From positions 4,332,001-4,396,000 of the forward strand of contig NC_135553.1 of assembly GCF_964340395.1 (NCBI RefSeq): a stretch of DNA of 64,000 nucleotides, written 5' to 3'. This DNA comes from Glandiceps talaboti. Lineage: Eukaryota > Hemichordata > Enteropneusta > Spengelidae. The position numbers and the translations under genes were made by a program. The notes below the pieces were generated by a model that saw only the letters and a program-made list of their open reading frames with translations, was not told the DNA's origin and ran no database searches. Positions 28,411 to 39,700 of the stretch are shown one piece after another (position 1 is the stretch's first letter; the number at the start of each line of letters is the position of its first letter).

Positions 28411-31400
28411 TAATACACACATGCAACCAACCAAACACACATATGAACATGTACATATATATATACACAAATTCATATATAATTAGATATTATTCCCCAA
28501 TATTTTTCTTCATTCAGCCAAGGAAAATATGAGAGACATAAGGGGTCTTAAGTGCCACTACGAGTCACTAGACAAGTAGTGGCAAACCCTGAGGTCTTAC
28601 GTATTTTCAGACTGAATGAAGGAAAATACTGGGAATAATATAACTTATACCTACTGAAAATGAAAAATAGGGAAAAATAGTGGCAATTTTTGAGCACCAC
28701 AAAACCAGTGACACAGACATGGGTTGTCATGATGTAGATAGACCAGCGTATATAATCCATATTTTCTGTTCAGAGACAATATCTGCATATGTTCCATATG
28801 ATGCAAAAAAGTTAACTCTTAAAAAGTGGACACAACTGTCTGTGAAATAGGGTGTGTGTTACAGAATGAGACCTCTGCTGACACCGATTATACCACAGGA
28901 GTCTTATCATTCTTAAGACAGTCAGTTTGATTAATCCTTTACAATCAGCGGGTGTAATTTTACAATGTATTCATGTTGGACTTACCGTTAATGAGTATGG
29001 TGATCTCTTGGCATCTTGATCTGTGACCTCTGACCCTTCACCTATGGTCTTCGGCCCCACTGGGGTGGTATCAACAAATGTTTCATCTACTACTTTAAAT
29101 CTGATTTCCTCATTGACATCCATAAATAAATCATGTGTACCTTCTTCTGTTTCGTATTCCCACACCCACACTTGTTCAGCCTCATCACTATAAAACATGA
29201 CCAGTCAAGGAATACTAAAATGGAGCTTTCAGATACAGTGCGCCCTCTAGTGATACAGAATTGTAATGTCAGTCACAAAGTATTCCTGATCCAGGGCTCA
29301 AAATTTAGAAGTGGTCTAAGACAAAAAGATTACTAAACATTGATATCTAGACAGTACAAAATTTATAAGGTGGTAGTCTGTTAGATCACTGAACATCAAT
29401 ACAACATTGGGCCCAGCTATCAAAATTTCATACCATTACCTCACTTTCAATCATCTCTACTTTGACACCAGAGGGCGCAAATTCATGGGACAGGTCTCTT
29501 ATCATACTTGTTCTAATTCCTTCTTTTCGATACAAGACACCCAAGTACACATAACAACACAAAATTCAACTTTTTGATACATTTGTAAGATGTTTTTCTC
29601 TGATACACATGATTGAACTAACAAGATAATATGAAATATCTTATTTTTAGCTAATAAAAATGAGGTCAACAAACTTTAATCCTTATGAACAGATGTGACA
29701 TACAAATGAAATATGCATTTATGACGAATATTGTAAATTTGATCAACTTAAAAGTATGCTTTATCAAATGATGTTGCTATCAATCCAAATACTCATCAAT
29801 CTCATAATATGTAAATGTATTTTCATTTACTACAGTGGTAATATTATCATCTTCAGATGTATGTGAAATCATTAAATTAACATTTTTATTTTTGAGTGAC
29901 TTTTACTTTATTTCTATATGTTTAATCAAGAATTACCAGTCATAGCAGCTGATAAAATTGCAATCAATAGAAATGTGATGAAGTGGGCCAGCAATTTTCA
30001 AAGACAGCAGTGAACTTTCACTTACATACTTGCTTAACTCTAGAGGGCGCACTAACTTAGTCTGAAAGAAAGACCCAGTCCTTGACCTGCTTATGTATAA
30101 ACCACTTGCTGCCCAGGTAGGTAGGCAGGTTGGTTGGTTAGTTGGTTGGTTGGATCATGTGACTGGAAACAATGACTGATCTTTCAGGCTAGCACTAACT
30201 TCATTAACTACATATTTTGTGACTATTACTTGGTGTATTTGCATAGTGTATGTTTTGTAGTACTGTGATGTCAATCAAAGTACGTCAGTCGTCACGGCAG
30301 TATTTTGATCAAAAGGATACAACTTTGATGGTTGTTGAAGTGCATCAGGAGTAATCAAGATATCATCAAAGAAGCCAAGTGAAACTGTAGTGGTGAAAAA
30401 AAAAACCATGACATTTAAGGACCTCAAATTTCCTTCTTGACAATGAAGTTCTCTTTAGTACAATAATACTCACCTTTTTCATGTATTTTGTTAACTTGGC
30501 AAACTGAACTGCATTTATTTGTCAATAAAGTTATATTGTATTGACAAGAATTTTGTTTTGATTGAGTTGTGTTTGAACTTGAGATCTGCTACCAACAGTT
30601 GTAATGTTATTTTCACAGTGAGTCTTTGCTGAAGTTAGTCTGTTAGGTATACCCATGTTAGGGCACCCTCATCACTAGGAACGTAGAAACACATATTCCT
30701 CCTAGCAGTTTATACATCAATGCCCTCACACATTATTTAACCCTTTCCATGTAGAGCAAGGGTGTTGAGGATGGAATGACACAAGTCCCTTGACCTATCT
30801 TAACTCCCTGATGAAGTATACTTCAATGAGAACCGTGGTTGGATACCTAAAGGGCCATGTTTCAATCCCTGGTCATCACATTAGCATTATCTTAATAAGG
30901 ATTACATGGGATCATTCTTCTGTTCTGGACCAAGTATTTTTCTATAGCTCTGCCAAACAACTGCATTTCACACCTAGAATTTAATCCTTATCTGAAGAGT
31001 GCTGCTTAAAGCCATTTTTGCACTAAACTAAATTTCATATACCTGATAAATTCAGACCGTCACCTTTATAATATCAAATTAATTTGATTCTTTATTACCA
31101 TGTACTCCTTCCCTGCTACAGCTTCTGATTTTCCCAATGAATATTTCATCCATGAATGGCCGGAATACCACATACCGGAAATGTACCTTTGTGTGGGAAG
31201 CACCATCACCAGGGAATAGATAGGAATCTTCTAGTTTTGTGATGTCATGTAAGGCTATACACAAACCTACATTATGTACAACCTGTGAAAATATAAAAAT
31301 TAAAACAATCAATGTGACATTTAAATGACACACAAAATCAAATATATTAATAAATTACAGACACAGTTCTACTAAAAAGACCAGGGAATCAATCAAAATC

Positions 31401-34351
31401 TCACATTAGTGTTAGGGCGGCCCTTTTTATTTTTCTGTTTCTCATCTCCCGACCGACCCTAATTTGCAGCTCCGACATTAGAAAAAAAAAAGTTTTTTTA
31501 TTTCCGACCGACCCCTGAGCACAGCAAAAATGTAAGGTTCCCCATGGCGTCTTAGGCCAGTTCTGCCGAGGCCACGACCTTGCGACATTGGCCCCCTAAA
31601 ATTACAAATGAAGCAATAATTTTCCCACCTTGCGTCGCTTTGGCGCATTCATTTTACGGCAGACATCAAAATTATCTAAGTCCACGGCCGGACCAGGCCA
31701 GGCTCTGACTCGACGTGAATCCCACAAGAAGTATACTGACTGCGAAACATCATATAAGATACAGTGACAACGCGCAGTTCTATTGTTAACATAAAAAATG
31801 CCACAAAAAGATCAACTTTGATAAACTTAATCTACAAATTAAAACATTAGAGGGATTAGATGAGACGTCGAAATGGACGTCTCTCGTCACATGTTTTTTG
31901 TCTACTGTCCACTGTCGTGACCTCTGACCTAATCACTGACGTGTGCGAAACACTGAACTTGCTACCGGAACATCTGCCATGCCACAGCTCAGAAGCCTTC
32001 GTGAACCAAATTTATGGGACAGGTTGTGATTTTCATTTGTTGATGGGTTAAATTAGATGAGTACATGTGTATTTTGATTCCGAAAAAGCTGTGTTAGGGG
32101 ATCGTGTTGCATGATGTTGACAGTGCTAGTGACACGTGAATGTTGGGCACTGAATCAATGCGTAATCACTGGCATGGCCACTATAGACGGCCGATGCATG
32201 TGCGCCCGGTCAGACATGAAGAACGAACTTGTTGTGCAAATCAGAAAAAAATTAATGTAATATTTACAGAGCATCCCAACTTTGACTTTGTTGATAGTTT
32301 TAGTTAAAGATTCAAGTTCTGAGTTTCAAGGACACCTAATGTCAGCTTTCCGTATCATTGCAAGTTTACGGTACGTAACTATGCTGTCATTTGATATAGC
32401 AGGACCAAATCATGATACACAGCCAGTAACGGTTAATTAATAAAAAATAAATTATTTTAAAGTTTGTTTGACTATTATTTGTAAGTTTTTCGTTCACATT
32501 TGGTACTTTTTAAAGTCAGGGATTTTTTTTCTTCAAAATGTCATGAATTTGAAGAGGGAATGATAAACACAGCAGTGTACTAACAATTTTAAAAATGAAA
32601 CAAGTGGTTACAAGTTTAGGAATTCTCAAAGTTTTTATTCAATCATATGTTCACTGTGACTTATTTTGAAGTTGGTCATTGTCCTTGTCTGAAAAAAAGG
32701 AATTATAAATTTTAGCACTGGGAACTGTTATTATGAATGGAATTTTTTTATGTTGTTAGTTAATGGTCTATACGTAATGGAATATCTCAGACCACAGTAT
32801 CTCTATAGTGGTCTGAGATAATTTATATGAATATTTCATAAACAATAATAATTGACCCCACTCCCTGTCAAATGACACCACTTTTTGGAACTAAGGGGCC
32901 TGTGTCCCCACTTGTTGGAAACCTTGGCAGAACACCACCGTCTAACCCCCCCCCCCCTCTCACCCACCCACCCACCCAACCCCTTTGTTACGTCAGAGCA
33001 GCATGTGTCTTTCATCATGGCAGAAGCCGTTGAGGTTTGATGAGGGACAGGGCTCAAAATTAATACTGTCACGCGGTACATTTTGTTGCAATGCAATAAT
33101 AGCTCAGAATATTTCCATCATTTTCAAAATTATGCTTAAAATTGGTAAAAGTCATACTGCATTCCAAATTTCTTGACCAGTTTTTAGCTTTAAATCAGTT
33201 GTATTATCTGGGAAATGACCGACTCCATAGCCGTTTCATGACCCATGACATGCATGACCTTTGAAGACATTCCAATGTTTACATTATTACTTTTAATTAC
33301 TTTTAAACAGTAAATCCCAAAGGGGTTCTGAGTTCTAGAAATGCTTGACATGTTATCTGGTGGATTATTTTGACAAGTTCACACTGAAGAAAAATGTTTC
33401 ATAGAAGTAATGATATATATAAATGAAAATTCATCAAGCACACTGATCAGTGACAATCACGTACGTGTTTCAAAAAGTTACACACTAAAGTTCAAATTGG
33501 ATAACTTGAAAACATTGTTAGCGATGGCAATGCCACTTTGATTAATAGGACGAATGTATTAGTACTCCTGATAAAATCACACAATAGTTCATGGCTACAG
33601 ATATACACCCATCAGGATGATAAGTATTTAATCATCTTCTTACAAAGTTGTTCTACAGACTTGTCAACCTTGCTAAAATGAAGGAAAGAGACTTGTAACA
33701 AGGAAATCAATAAAGAGAAGAGAAATGAAGTTGTATAGAGACTAACAGGACAGAAAGGACAGAGAATAGAACTGAAAAAATACATTTTTTTTTCTTGCCC
33801 CCCTTTTTTTTTTATTTCGCCCGCCCGACCCGCCTGACTATTCCATTGGAGATGAGAAACAAAAAAAAAAAAAACCTCACCCTTATCATATCAGTAGAGC
33901 CGTATGGATTACATAGGATCATTCTTTTGTTCTGGATCAACGTTTACATTTTAAAGCTCTGCCAAACAGTTGTTTTTTCAGTCAGAACTCACAACTAAAT
34001 TTCAATCTTAATCTGAACTAGGCCTTTATGAATAGTAAAGAGTTATTTCAACCTCACACTTAGATCCTCTTCATAATTCCTGTAACAGATGACCTCTTGG
34101 TGGCAGTATAATCAACTATTAAGTGTACATTGAGTGTTTGATGCACACCAGTGTTCACTTCAAAGAATCTTAGATTGTATATTGAATGCCTCCCCTGATG
34201 ATTTTTCTTTGACAAATCATAACACTGCCACCTAGAGGTCAAGAACTGTTATTCTTAAGTTATTCAGATGAGAATTTATTATTCCAATCAGATTCATATT
34301 TGGGTGATATATGTGTATGTTGAATTAATTAATTAATTAATTAATTAATTA

Positions 34352-34394
<43 letters not shown>

Positions 34395-34832
34395 AGTTGA
34401 CTGACTGACTGACTGACTGACTGATTGATTGATTGATTGATTGATACGTGTATCTCATGTATTTTATCATGGATGTACAGAGCTCCGAAAACTCAGAACC
34501 ATCTACATAGATATGTCGGATCGTATGTTTCCAGAGCTGTTAAAGGTTGAACTGTGAAATGAGGAGATGTTTTTCCATAATAGAAGTAGCATCACAATGC
34601 CATCACCGCCATCACTGGCATCAGTCGAGTCATTCTCAAGTCATCGACAGTCTCTGTCACGTGATTGAGATTTTTACTAAGGATTTACTATGCAATGCAA
34701 GATAATAATGTGATGTCCTACCTTGTTTGCTAACTTTTTGTTGAGTTCTTCTCCGATTGCATCATTCAGTTTGATATTAAATTGCCATGGTTTGATACGT
34801 ACAGTGTCTGTCATTTCAGCGAGAACGAACAT
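12707..34832 (-). CDS. POLR3H: DNA-directed RNA polymerase III subunit RPC8 (five exons)
   Basis: The product is the Rpb7-like subunit of RNA polymerase III, which with its Rpb4-like partner (CRCP/RPC9) forms the stalk used in initiation of tRNA and 5S rRNA transcription in the nucleus. Exons on the minus strand are 34832-34722, 31282-31099, 30384-30321, 29187-28986 and 12760-12707 (stop TAG). All introns are GT-AG and the phases join exactly to 615 nt, 204 codons, the same length as I recall for the human protein. Recognisable stretches are [12 protein letters not shown] at the N terminus, [14 protein letters not shown] in exon 2, [10 protein letters not shown] in exon 3, [15 protein letters not shown] in exon 4 and [14 protein letters not shown] in exon 5. 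The N-terminal half is the SHS2/RNAP_Rpb7_N part and the C-terminal half the OB-fold part. Exon 5 encodes only 17 residues and lies 16.2 kb from exon 4. UTRs were not defined; several AATAAA-type sequences lie below the stop on the minus strand (for example at 11505-11510). Confidence 0.95.
13304..13555. repeat. (CATA)n with CA tracts
   Basis: CATA tetramers in three blocks separated by CACACAACG, then a CA tract (13498-13545). Open frames on both strands here are artefacts. Confidence 0.95.
14827..14966. repeat. (CAGA)n followed by (CA)n, POLR3H intron 4
   Basis: About 12 CAGA units pass into about 45 CA units with one AA interruption. Confidence 0.97.
15698..15953 (-). mobile_element. tRNA-derived SINE, copy 2
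   Basis: This is the same family as the copy at 9856-10079, in reverse orientation, inside POLR3H intron 4 and therefore in the gene's sense direction. On the minus strand it has box A (TGGCTGAGTGG), an intact box B (GGTTCGAATTC), the body blocks (TACTCTGGTTTCCTCCTGCA, TCCTCCTGTTATTGGACAAT) and an (AAAT)n tail at the low-coordinate end. The two copies are perhaps 85-90% alike by eye, so both are old. Confidence 0.88.
19522..19680. repeat. CA-rich array, POLR3H intron 4
   Basis: CA repeats interrupted by GA, TA and GC dinucleotides. The cleanest block is 19557-19600. Confidence 0.95.
20262..20295. repeat. (CAGT)n
   Basis: About 8 perfect CAGT units. Confidence 0.9.
20538..20636 (+). repeat. 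Dispersed repeat family B, copy 1
   Basis: AGGGTCAGTTGGGTCATGAG, CATAGAATTAGGACAG and the flanking CCTGCCATAGAGGG/TCATTTTTATTACT blocks are repeated in order at 41816-41917. Confidence 0.65.
22559..24720 (+). repeat. 35-bp minisatellite, about 61 copies, in POLR3H intron 4
   Basis: The unit runs CTAGGTTTTCACTAAG, TCTTTCCACC, TCAACTCTG. Common variants are CTCTACTCTG, CACTATG, CACCAAG, GTTAG for CTAGG, and a one-base-shorter TTTCAGTAAG form. A shortened unit (TCCACCTAAGTCTTTCCACC) occurs at 23001 and again at 23364, and a shared run of variants around 22761 recurs at 23159. Blocks of about 0.36-0.40 kb have therefore been duplicated inside the array. The array is intronic and, with a period not divisible by three, has no coding frame. 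Confidence 0.97.
25946..26200. repeat. (CATA)n with CACG-rich centre, POLR3H intron 4
   Basis: Blocks of CATA flank a short central CACGCA/GCAC segment (26095-26133). The left margin (TACGTACGTATGTACC) is palindromic. Confidence 0.95.
28180..28465. repeat. CA/CATA array containing a duplicated unit, POLR3H intron 4
   Basis: CA and CATA tracts. The segment CACATGCAACCAACCAAACA occurs twice (about 28240 and 28417), so part of the array was duplicated as a block. Confidence 0.95.
29239..29253 (-). promoter_or_regulatory. CTCF-like motif
   Basis: The minus strand reads TCACTAGAGGGCGCA, 13 of 15 to the bilaterian CTCF consensus. Lies in POLR3H intron 3. Confidence 0.4.
29465..29479 (+). promoter_or_regulatory. 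CTCF-like motif
   Basis: Reads ACACCAGAGGGCGCA, 13 of 15 to the CTCF consensus, in opposite orientation to the site at 29239. Confidence 0.4.
30037..30051 (+). promoter_or_regulatory. CTCF-like motif
   Basis: Reads ACTCTAGAGGGCGCA, 12 of 15 to the CTCF consensus. Confidence 0.35.
30895..31013 (+). repeat. Dispersed repeat family A, copy 1
   Basis: Shares GGATTACATGGGATCATTCT, TGTTCTGGA, AGCTCTGCCAAACA and a terminal AAT-CTTA-TCTGAA block with 33905-34031. Lies in POLR3H intron 2. Confidence 0.65.
33905..34031 (+). repeat. Dispersed repeat family A, copy 2
   Basis: Shares the blocks listed for 30895-31013 and ends AATCTGAACTAGGCCTTTA. A third, shorter relative at 51721-51800 keeps AGAATCATTCATTTGTTC and AATCTGAACTGAGCCTTTAA. 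Confidence 0.65.
34090..34241. repeat. Short inverted repeat with CTCF-like arms, POLR3H intron 1
   Basis: TGACCTCTTGGTGGCAGT at 34090 is repeated in inverted orientation at 34223-34241 with one mismatch in the core. The 114-bp interior does not pair. It may be a tiny MITE; no target duplication was found. Confidence 0.6.
34323..34444. repeat. AATT / GATT / GACT / GATT array, POLR3H intron 1
   Basis: Tetramer blocks in order: TTAA (34323-34352), TGAT (to ~34396), TGAC (~34397-34422), TGAT again (to 34444). Each block differs from its neighbour by one base. Confidence 0.95.
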
Positions 34833-35314
34833 GATGACAACAATCAACGCTTACGTCTCCAGAGCCAAGTAAATACTCGTCACATATTTGGTGTGTACAC
34901 CTACAATCACAAATATTATGTCACTTCTATGGAGAGGAATTCAAAAAACTTTTGAAAATGTTGCTGCCAAACTCGCTGTTTGATCCAATCACTGTGGCTC
35001 ACCGCCAGTCCTTATGATTACCACTACATGTACCTCCATAGGCTCCAGAGTACACGTGAGTTGTGTTGCTAGCTAGCTTGGTGTCGCAAAAGGTTGGTTT
35101 TACGGCAGCATCATGATGTCAAAACTAAGAGTAGATTTCTCTTTATGGGGTATTCCATGTAATTGTTGCACATCAGGTAGTAATTATACTTCAAATATAC
35201 CCCCATGAAAGAATTCCTTCGCATGTTGGTGCATGGAAAACGAAATGAGAGATATTTAAATATTGTCGTTATTAACCTAATATCCGGACATGCGCACTGT
35301 GTAGTACTAGCAAT
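34833..35314. promoter_or_regulatory. Bidirectional promoter region between POLR3H and JMJD8
   Basis: Only 482 bp separate the two start codons, which face away from each other. This arrangement usually means a shared promoter. No TATA box stands out at a fixed distance from either start. The JMJD8 start codon sits in CAATATGGCAGCC, a partial match to the YY1-type AAnATGGC element often found at starts of housekeeping genes. Transcription start sites cannot be placed from sequence alone. Confidence 0.6.
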
Positions 35315-36673
35315 ATGGCAGCCAAGGGATTATGCAACGTGTTGATGTTTTTGTTTTGTATTCCTTTGTTTTATGATCCAATCTTGAGGACGTTTTCACA
35401 GGAGATATTAAGTGATGGGGGATGGTAAGGTTCATATTTATGTGTTCTATTGTTCAAGTGAACCTGAAAGGCAGTAGTGTGGTAGCCCAAAGATTATAGA
35501 TAGGCATATGCATGATATGGAGTAAACTGAACACTATTGTAATGACTGTTGTACATGTTTTTGAATGAATGAATGAATGAATGAATGAATGAATGAATGA
35601 ATGAATGAATGAATGAATGAATTAATTAATTAATGAATGAATGAATGAATGAATGAATGAATGAATGAATGAATGAATGAATGAATGAATGAATGAATGA
35701 ATGAATGAATGGGGTTGGGGGGTTTTTTTGTGGCGCGAGTAGTGGTCTTGGGTGCCAATTAAGTCCTCTTCAGGCTCTCGTAAATATCTGCTGAAGACCT
35801 TAATTTTGACAAACTGAAAACAACTTTCTAAAATTCACGCCTTCGAAAAAACAAATTAATCTAGAGTGCTAAAATATAATTTTTACTGTGTGATGTATCA
35901 ATGTTCCATACACTCAAAACTATATGTCATTTTATGTGAAAGGGTTTGCAGCTGCGGCACATCAGTATTAACCAGTAGACCCCAGCTTAGATGCTGTACT
36001 TCCGGGTTGACAACTGACAAATACTGAAGAGGTGCTTACAAGACAACAACATGATGTTTGAATTACATTATGAGTCTAGATGAAATACAAAATGTCAAAA
36101 TAATGTATTCCAAAAAGCCATTGCATGGTAGGAATACAATCTTTGGACTTCGTTTTACTGTTGTGTAATGTAGATAAACCATAAACATATCTCTATGTAT
36201 CTATTATTGAATATTATAGTATGTTATTTCAGCAGATTTCAAGGAAATGGCAAATCATGCCATTCCCTCTAGTGTTAGTATCTTTTGCTATTGGATGATC
36301 TTAACAGTGTCAAGTGGGGTCAAAAAATCCGGCTGTCGTTGAAGACCATCCAACAGCAAAAATTGCAGTATTAAACTTTAGTATGCTCATGAGCATCATC
36401 ATCATTTATAAACCACTATTTTTTTAAAACTAATCGCCCTCATTTGATGGATATTTTCCTTTGTAAAGTATTATTTATTTCATTATCTTATTTCTTAATT
36501 TGTTCCTACCTCAAATTCCTGATCTACAGGCACACTGATAAAGAAGATGTCATAGCAACTGGACCATGTGACTTAGAAGTGAGAGATTCATCCCTGACTT
36601 ACAAAGAATTTATGGAAAAGTAAGGCATTAATATTATCTATCCAGTAATGAGGGAATGTTCACAAGTTTGTAA

Positions 36674-36716
<43 letters not shown>

Positions 36717-39700
36717 TGCGTGCGCGCATGTGTGTGGAGAATTTATGAAGAATGCTTAGGAAAGTAAGGCACGAATATTATCTATGCAGACCTCAGCATT
36801 GTAGTCCTGTCATTTAAGGAAAATAGAGTCACTTGAGTAGAAATGATGCATCCTTGTAATCTTTAAGATCAGTGAATATAAGTTACGCTAACAGTTTACA
36901 AAGTCAAGTTTTTCATCTTTTGGTTGGTTACCATCAAAATAATTGGACAATGCACCAGATTGGAATGCTATAAATGACACATGCCAATAATAGTAATAAC
37001 GCAATAATCTGTAATCAAACTATTAGCTAAGAACTTGACTTAAACTATGTAAACTAGATTTACACATAGCTAGCATTGACCAAATTTTGAAATTATTATG
37101 TCAAACTTTTGTTTACAGATATGCCTACAATTATCCTGTCATACTAAAGGATGTCACAGATAATTCAGTAAGTATTTGAAAAAATAAAAAAAAACAGGTA
37201 GATACCTGGTAACATAGTAACTCCTTGACAAAAGAAATTTATCCTATCCCGGCGTATGTACAAAAACAGGATTGTTACCTTTCTTAATCTACAAATTGAC
37301 ATAGATAATCTGTAGGTACAAATGGAGCAACATTATTCTGTGATGTTTAATTTGTTTTGTATATCTTGTTTTTGCTGACTTTACACTTTTTACTTCTGCA
37401 TCTTTTGTATCTTGCAGTTGTAATTCCCACATCAACATCAGCTGATCGACACTCTTTTGACAATGTTAAACTTGTACTCATTGCATGTAAGGAAAATTGT
37501 AACTTGCTAAATCATTTATTTGAGATGTTTCATTTTGTGATTTTGCAGATTTTCAGAAAATTATGTGAAAAGCAGGAACTGCTTCAAAGGTTTGGTGATA
37601 AAAATGTCAAGTTGAGCACTGCAAATACTTATTCATATGAGAAAGGTAAGTGTTAGTATACTGTCAAGTTGAGCACTGCAAATACTTATTCATATGAGAA
37701 AGGTAAGTGTTAGTATAATGTCAAGTTGAGCACTGCAAATACTTATTCATATGAGAAAGGTAAGTGTTAGTATACTGTCAAGTTGAGCACTGCAAATACT
37801 TATTCATATGAGAAAGGTAAGTGTTAGTATACTGTCAAGTTGAGCACTGCAAATACTTATTCATATGAGAAAGGTAAGTGTTAGTATACTGTCAAGTTGA
37901 GCACTGCAAATACTTATTCATATGAGAAAGGTAAGTGTTAGTATACTGTCAAGTTGAGCACTGCAAATACTTATTCATATGAGAAAGGTAAGTGTTAGTA
38001 TACTGTCAAGTTGAGCACTGCAAATACTTATTCATATGAGAAAGGTAAGTGTTAGTATACTGTCAAGTTGAGCACTGCAAATACTTATTCATATGAGAAA
38101 GGTAAGTGTTAGTATACTGTCAGGTTGAGCACTGCAAATACTTATTCATATGAGAAAGGTAAGTGTTAGTATAATGTCAAGTTGAGCACTGCAAATACTT
38201 ATTCATATGAGAAAGGTAAGTGTTAGTATACTGTCAAGTTGAGCACTGCAAATACTTATTCATATGAGAAAGGTAAGTGTTAGTATACTGTCAAGTTGAG
38301 CACTGCAAATACTTATTCATATGAGAAAGGTAAGTGTTAGTATAATGTCAAGTTGAGCACTGCAAATACTTATTCATATGAGAAAGGTAAGTGTTAGTAT
38401 ACTGTCAAGTTGAGCACTGCAAATACTTATTCATATGAGAAAGGTAAGTGTTAGTATACTGTCAAGTTGAGCACTGCAAATACTTATTCATATGAGAAAG
38501 GTAAGTGTTAGTATACTGTCAAGTTGAGCACTGCAAATACTTATTCATATGAGAAAGGTAAGTGTTAGTATACTGTCAAGTTGAGCACTGCAAATACTTA
38601 TTCATATGAGAAAGGTAAGTGTTAGTATACTGTCAAGTTGAGCACTGCAAATACTTATTCATATGAGAAAGGTAAGTGTTAGTATACTGTCAAGTTGAGC
38701 ACTGCAAATACTTATTTATATGAGAAAGGTAAGTGTTAGTATACTGTCAGTTTACTGTGAAATGTGTATTATGAAGTGATCTGTAAGGTATATAGTAATG
38801 TTTATACTAGTAGGTTCACCGTATGCAACCACTCTATTGATAGCTATCATAAATCCAAACTACAACATTTCATGTTATGAAAGTTGAGTGAAGGAGATCA
38901 GTTGTCTTAATACTTCTGATGTAAAGTAAAAAGGCTGAAATTTTCATTATCAAAGTGATGAGTCCAGTGACTTTTCATTATCAAAGTGATGAGTCTAGTG
39001 ACTTTTCATTATCAAAGTGATGAGTCTAGTGACTTTTCCCTTGTATTCAGGAGAATACAGCTACCTGTAATATAAATGTACAAGTTTATCATATTATTTC
39101 ATTATTTTTGTGCTGTATATTTGACTTTGTGATTTACAGAATATCTCTGTATATAAACAACATTTGTGTTGCAGGAAACTGATAGTCATATGATATCCGT
39201 TTTGTTCTGTGATTGGCCATAAGGTATTAGCCATTGTAAGACGACCAACATTCTGTAAGATATTACAAGTTATGATGCCATTTCAGCCAACACACACACA
39301 CACACTGAGGACAGTAAGGGGTCACTGCATTTTGATATGTGATGGTGATTTTCAATTTGGAGAATAATGAAACATTAGGTTTGTAGGCAGTGTTATGTAA
39401 GCTGTTGTACTGATCATGTGTGTACTCACTAATTTTATATTGCTTTGTCTAAAACTAAATAACTGTCTTTATTTGGTCTTGCAGTGATTGTACCATTTTC
39501 TGTTTATGTAAATGAAATTCTTAAACCACAAGATGTCAGTTCTCTTGGCAATGGTAAGTCTATTTTGTAGGCTATACAAGTACAATACTAGTTTTGGGAA
39601 AGTGAATGGAAGGAATTAATTATAAAATACTAATGTGGGTGCGGGTCAAGATGTAAAAATTGCAATCACTCTCTGAACCACTTTATTTTATGTAAAATAT

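Larger units (their letters stand above)
12761..28985 (-). other. POLR3H intron 4, 16.2 kb
   Basis: Spans from the exon 4 donor (GTAAG at 28985-28981) to the exon 5 acceptor (TTTTGCAG ending at 12761). It holds one SINE in sense orientation, the 35-bp minisatellite, several CA/CATA arrays and one copy of dispersed family B. A stretch at 18390-18490 repeats GGTCAAAATGGGTCTAAA two to three times imperfectly. No nested gene was recognised on either strand. Confidence 0.85.
31283..34721 (-). other. POLR3H intron 1, 3.4 kb
   Basis: Contains two patches with C-rich CGACCGACCC/CGCCCGCCCGACC text next to A or T runs (31430-31515 and 33785-33875), a perfect 13-bp-arm hairpin (32783-32820), a C run (32946-32960), family A copy 2, the CTCF-like inverted repeat and the TTAA/TGAT/TGAC array. 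No coding sequence seen. Confidence 0.8.

Noticed and set aside
37646-38749. Repeated exons of JMJD8 generating a protein repeat
   Set aside because: No unit contains a splice acceptor, and reading through the first donor meets TAG at once, so the copies cannot be tandem exons.
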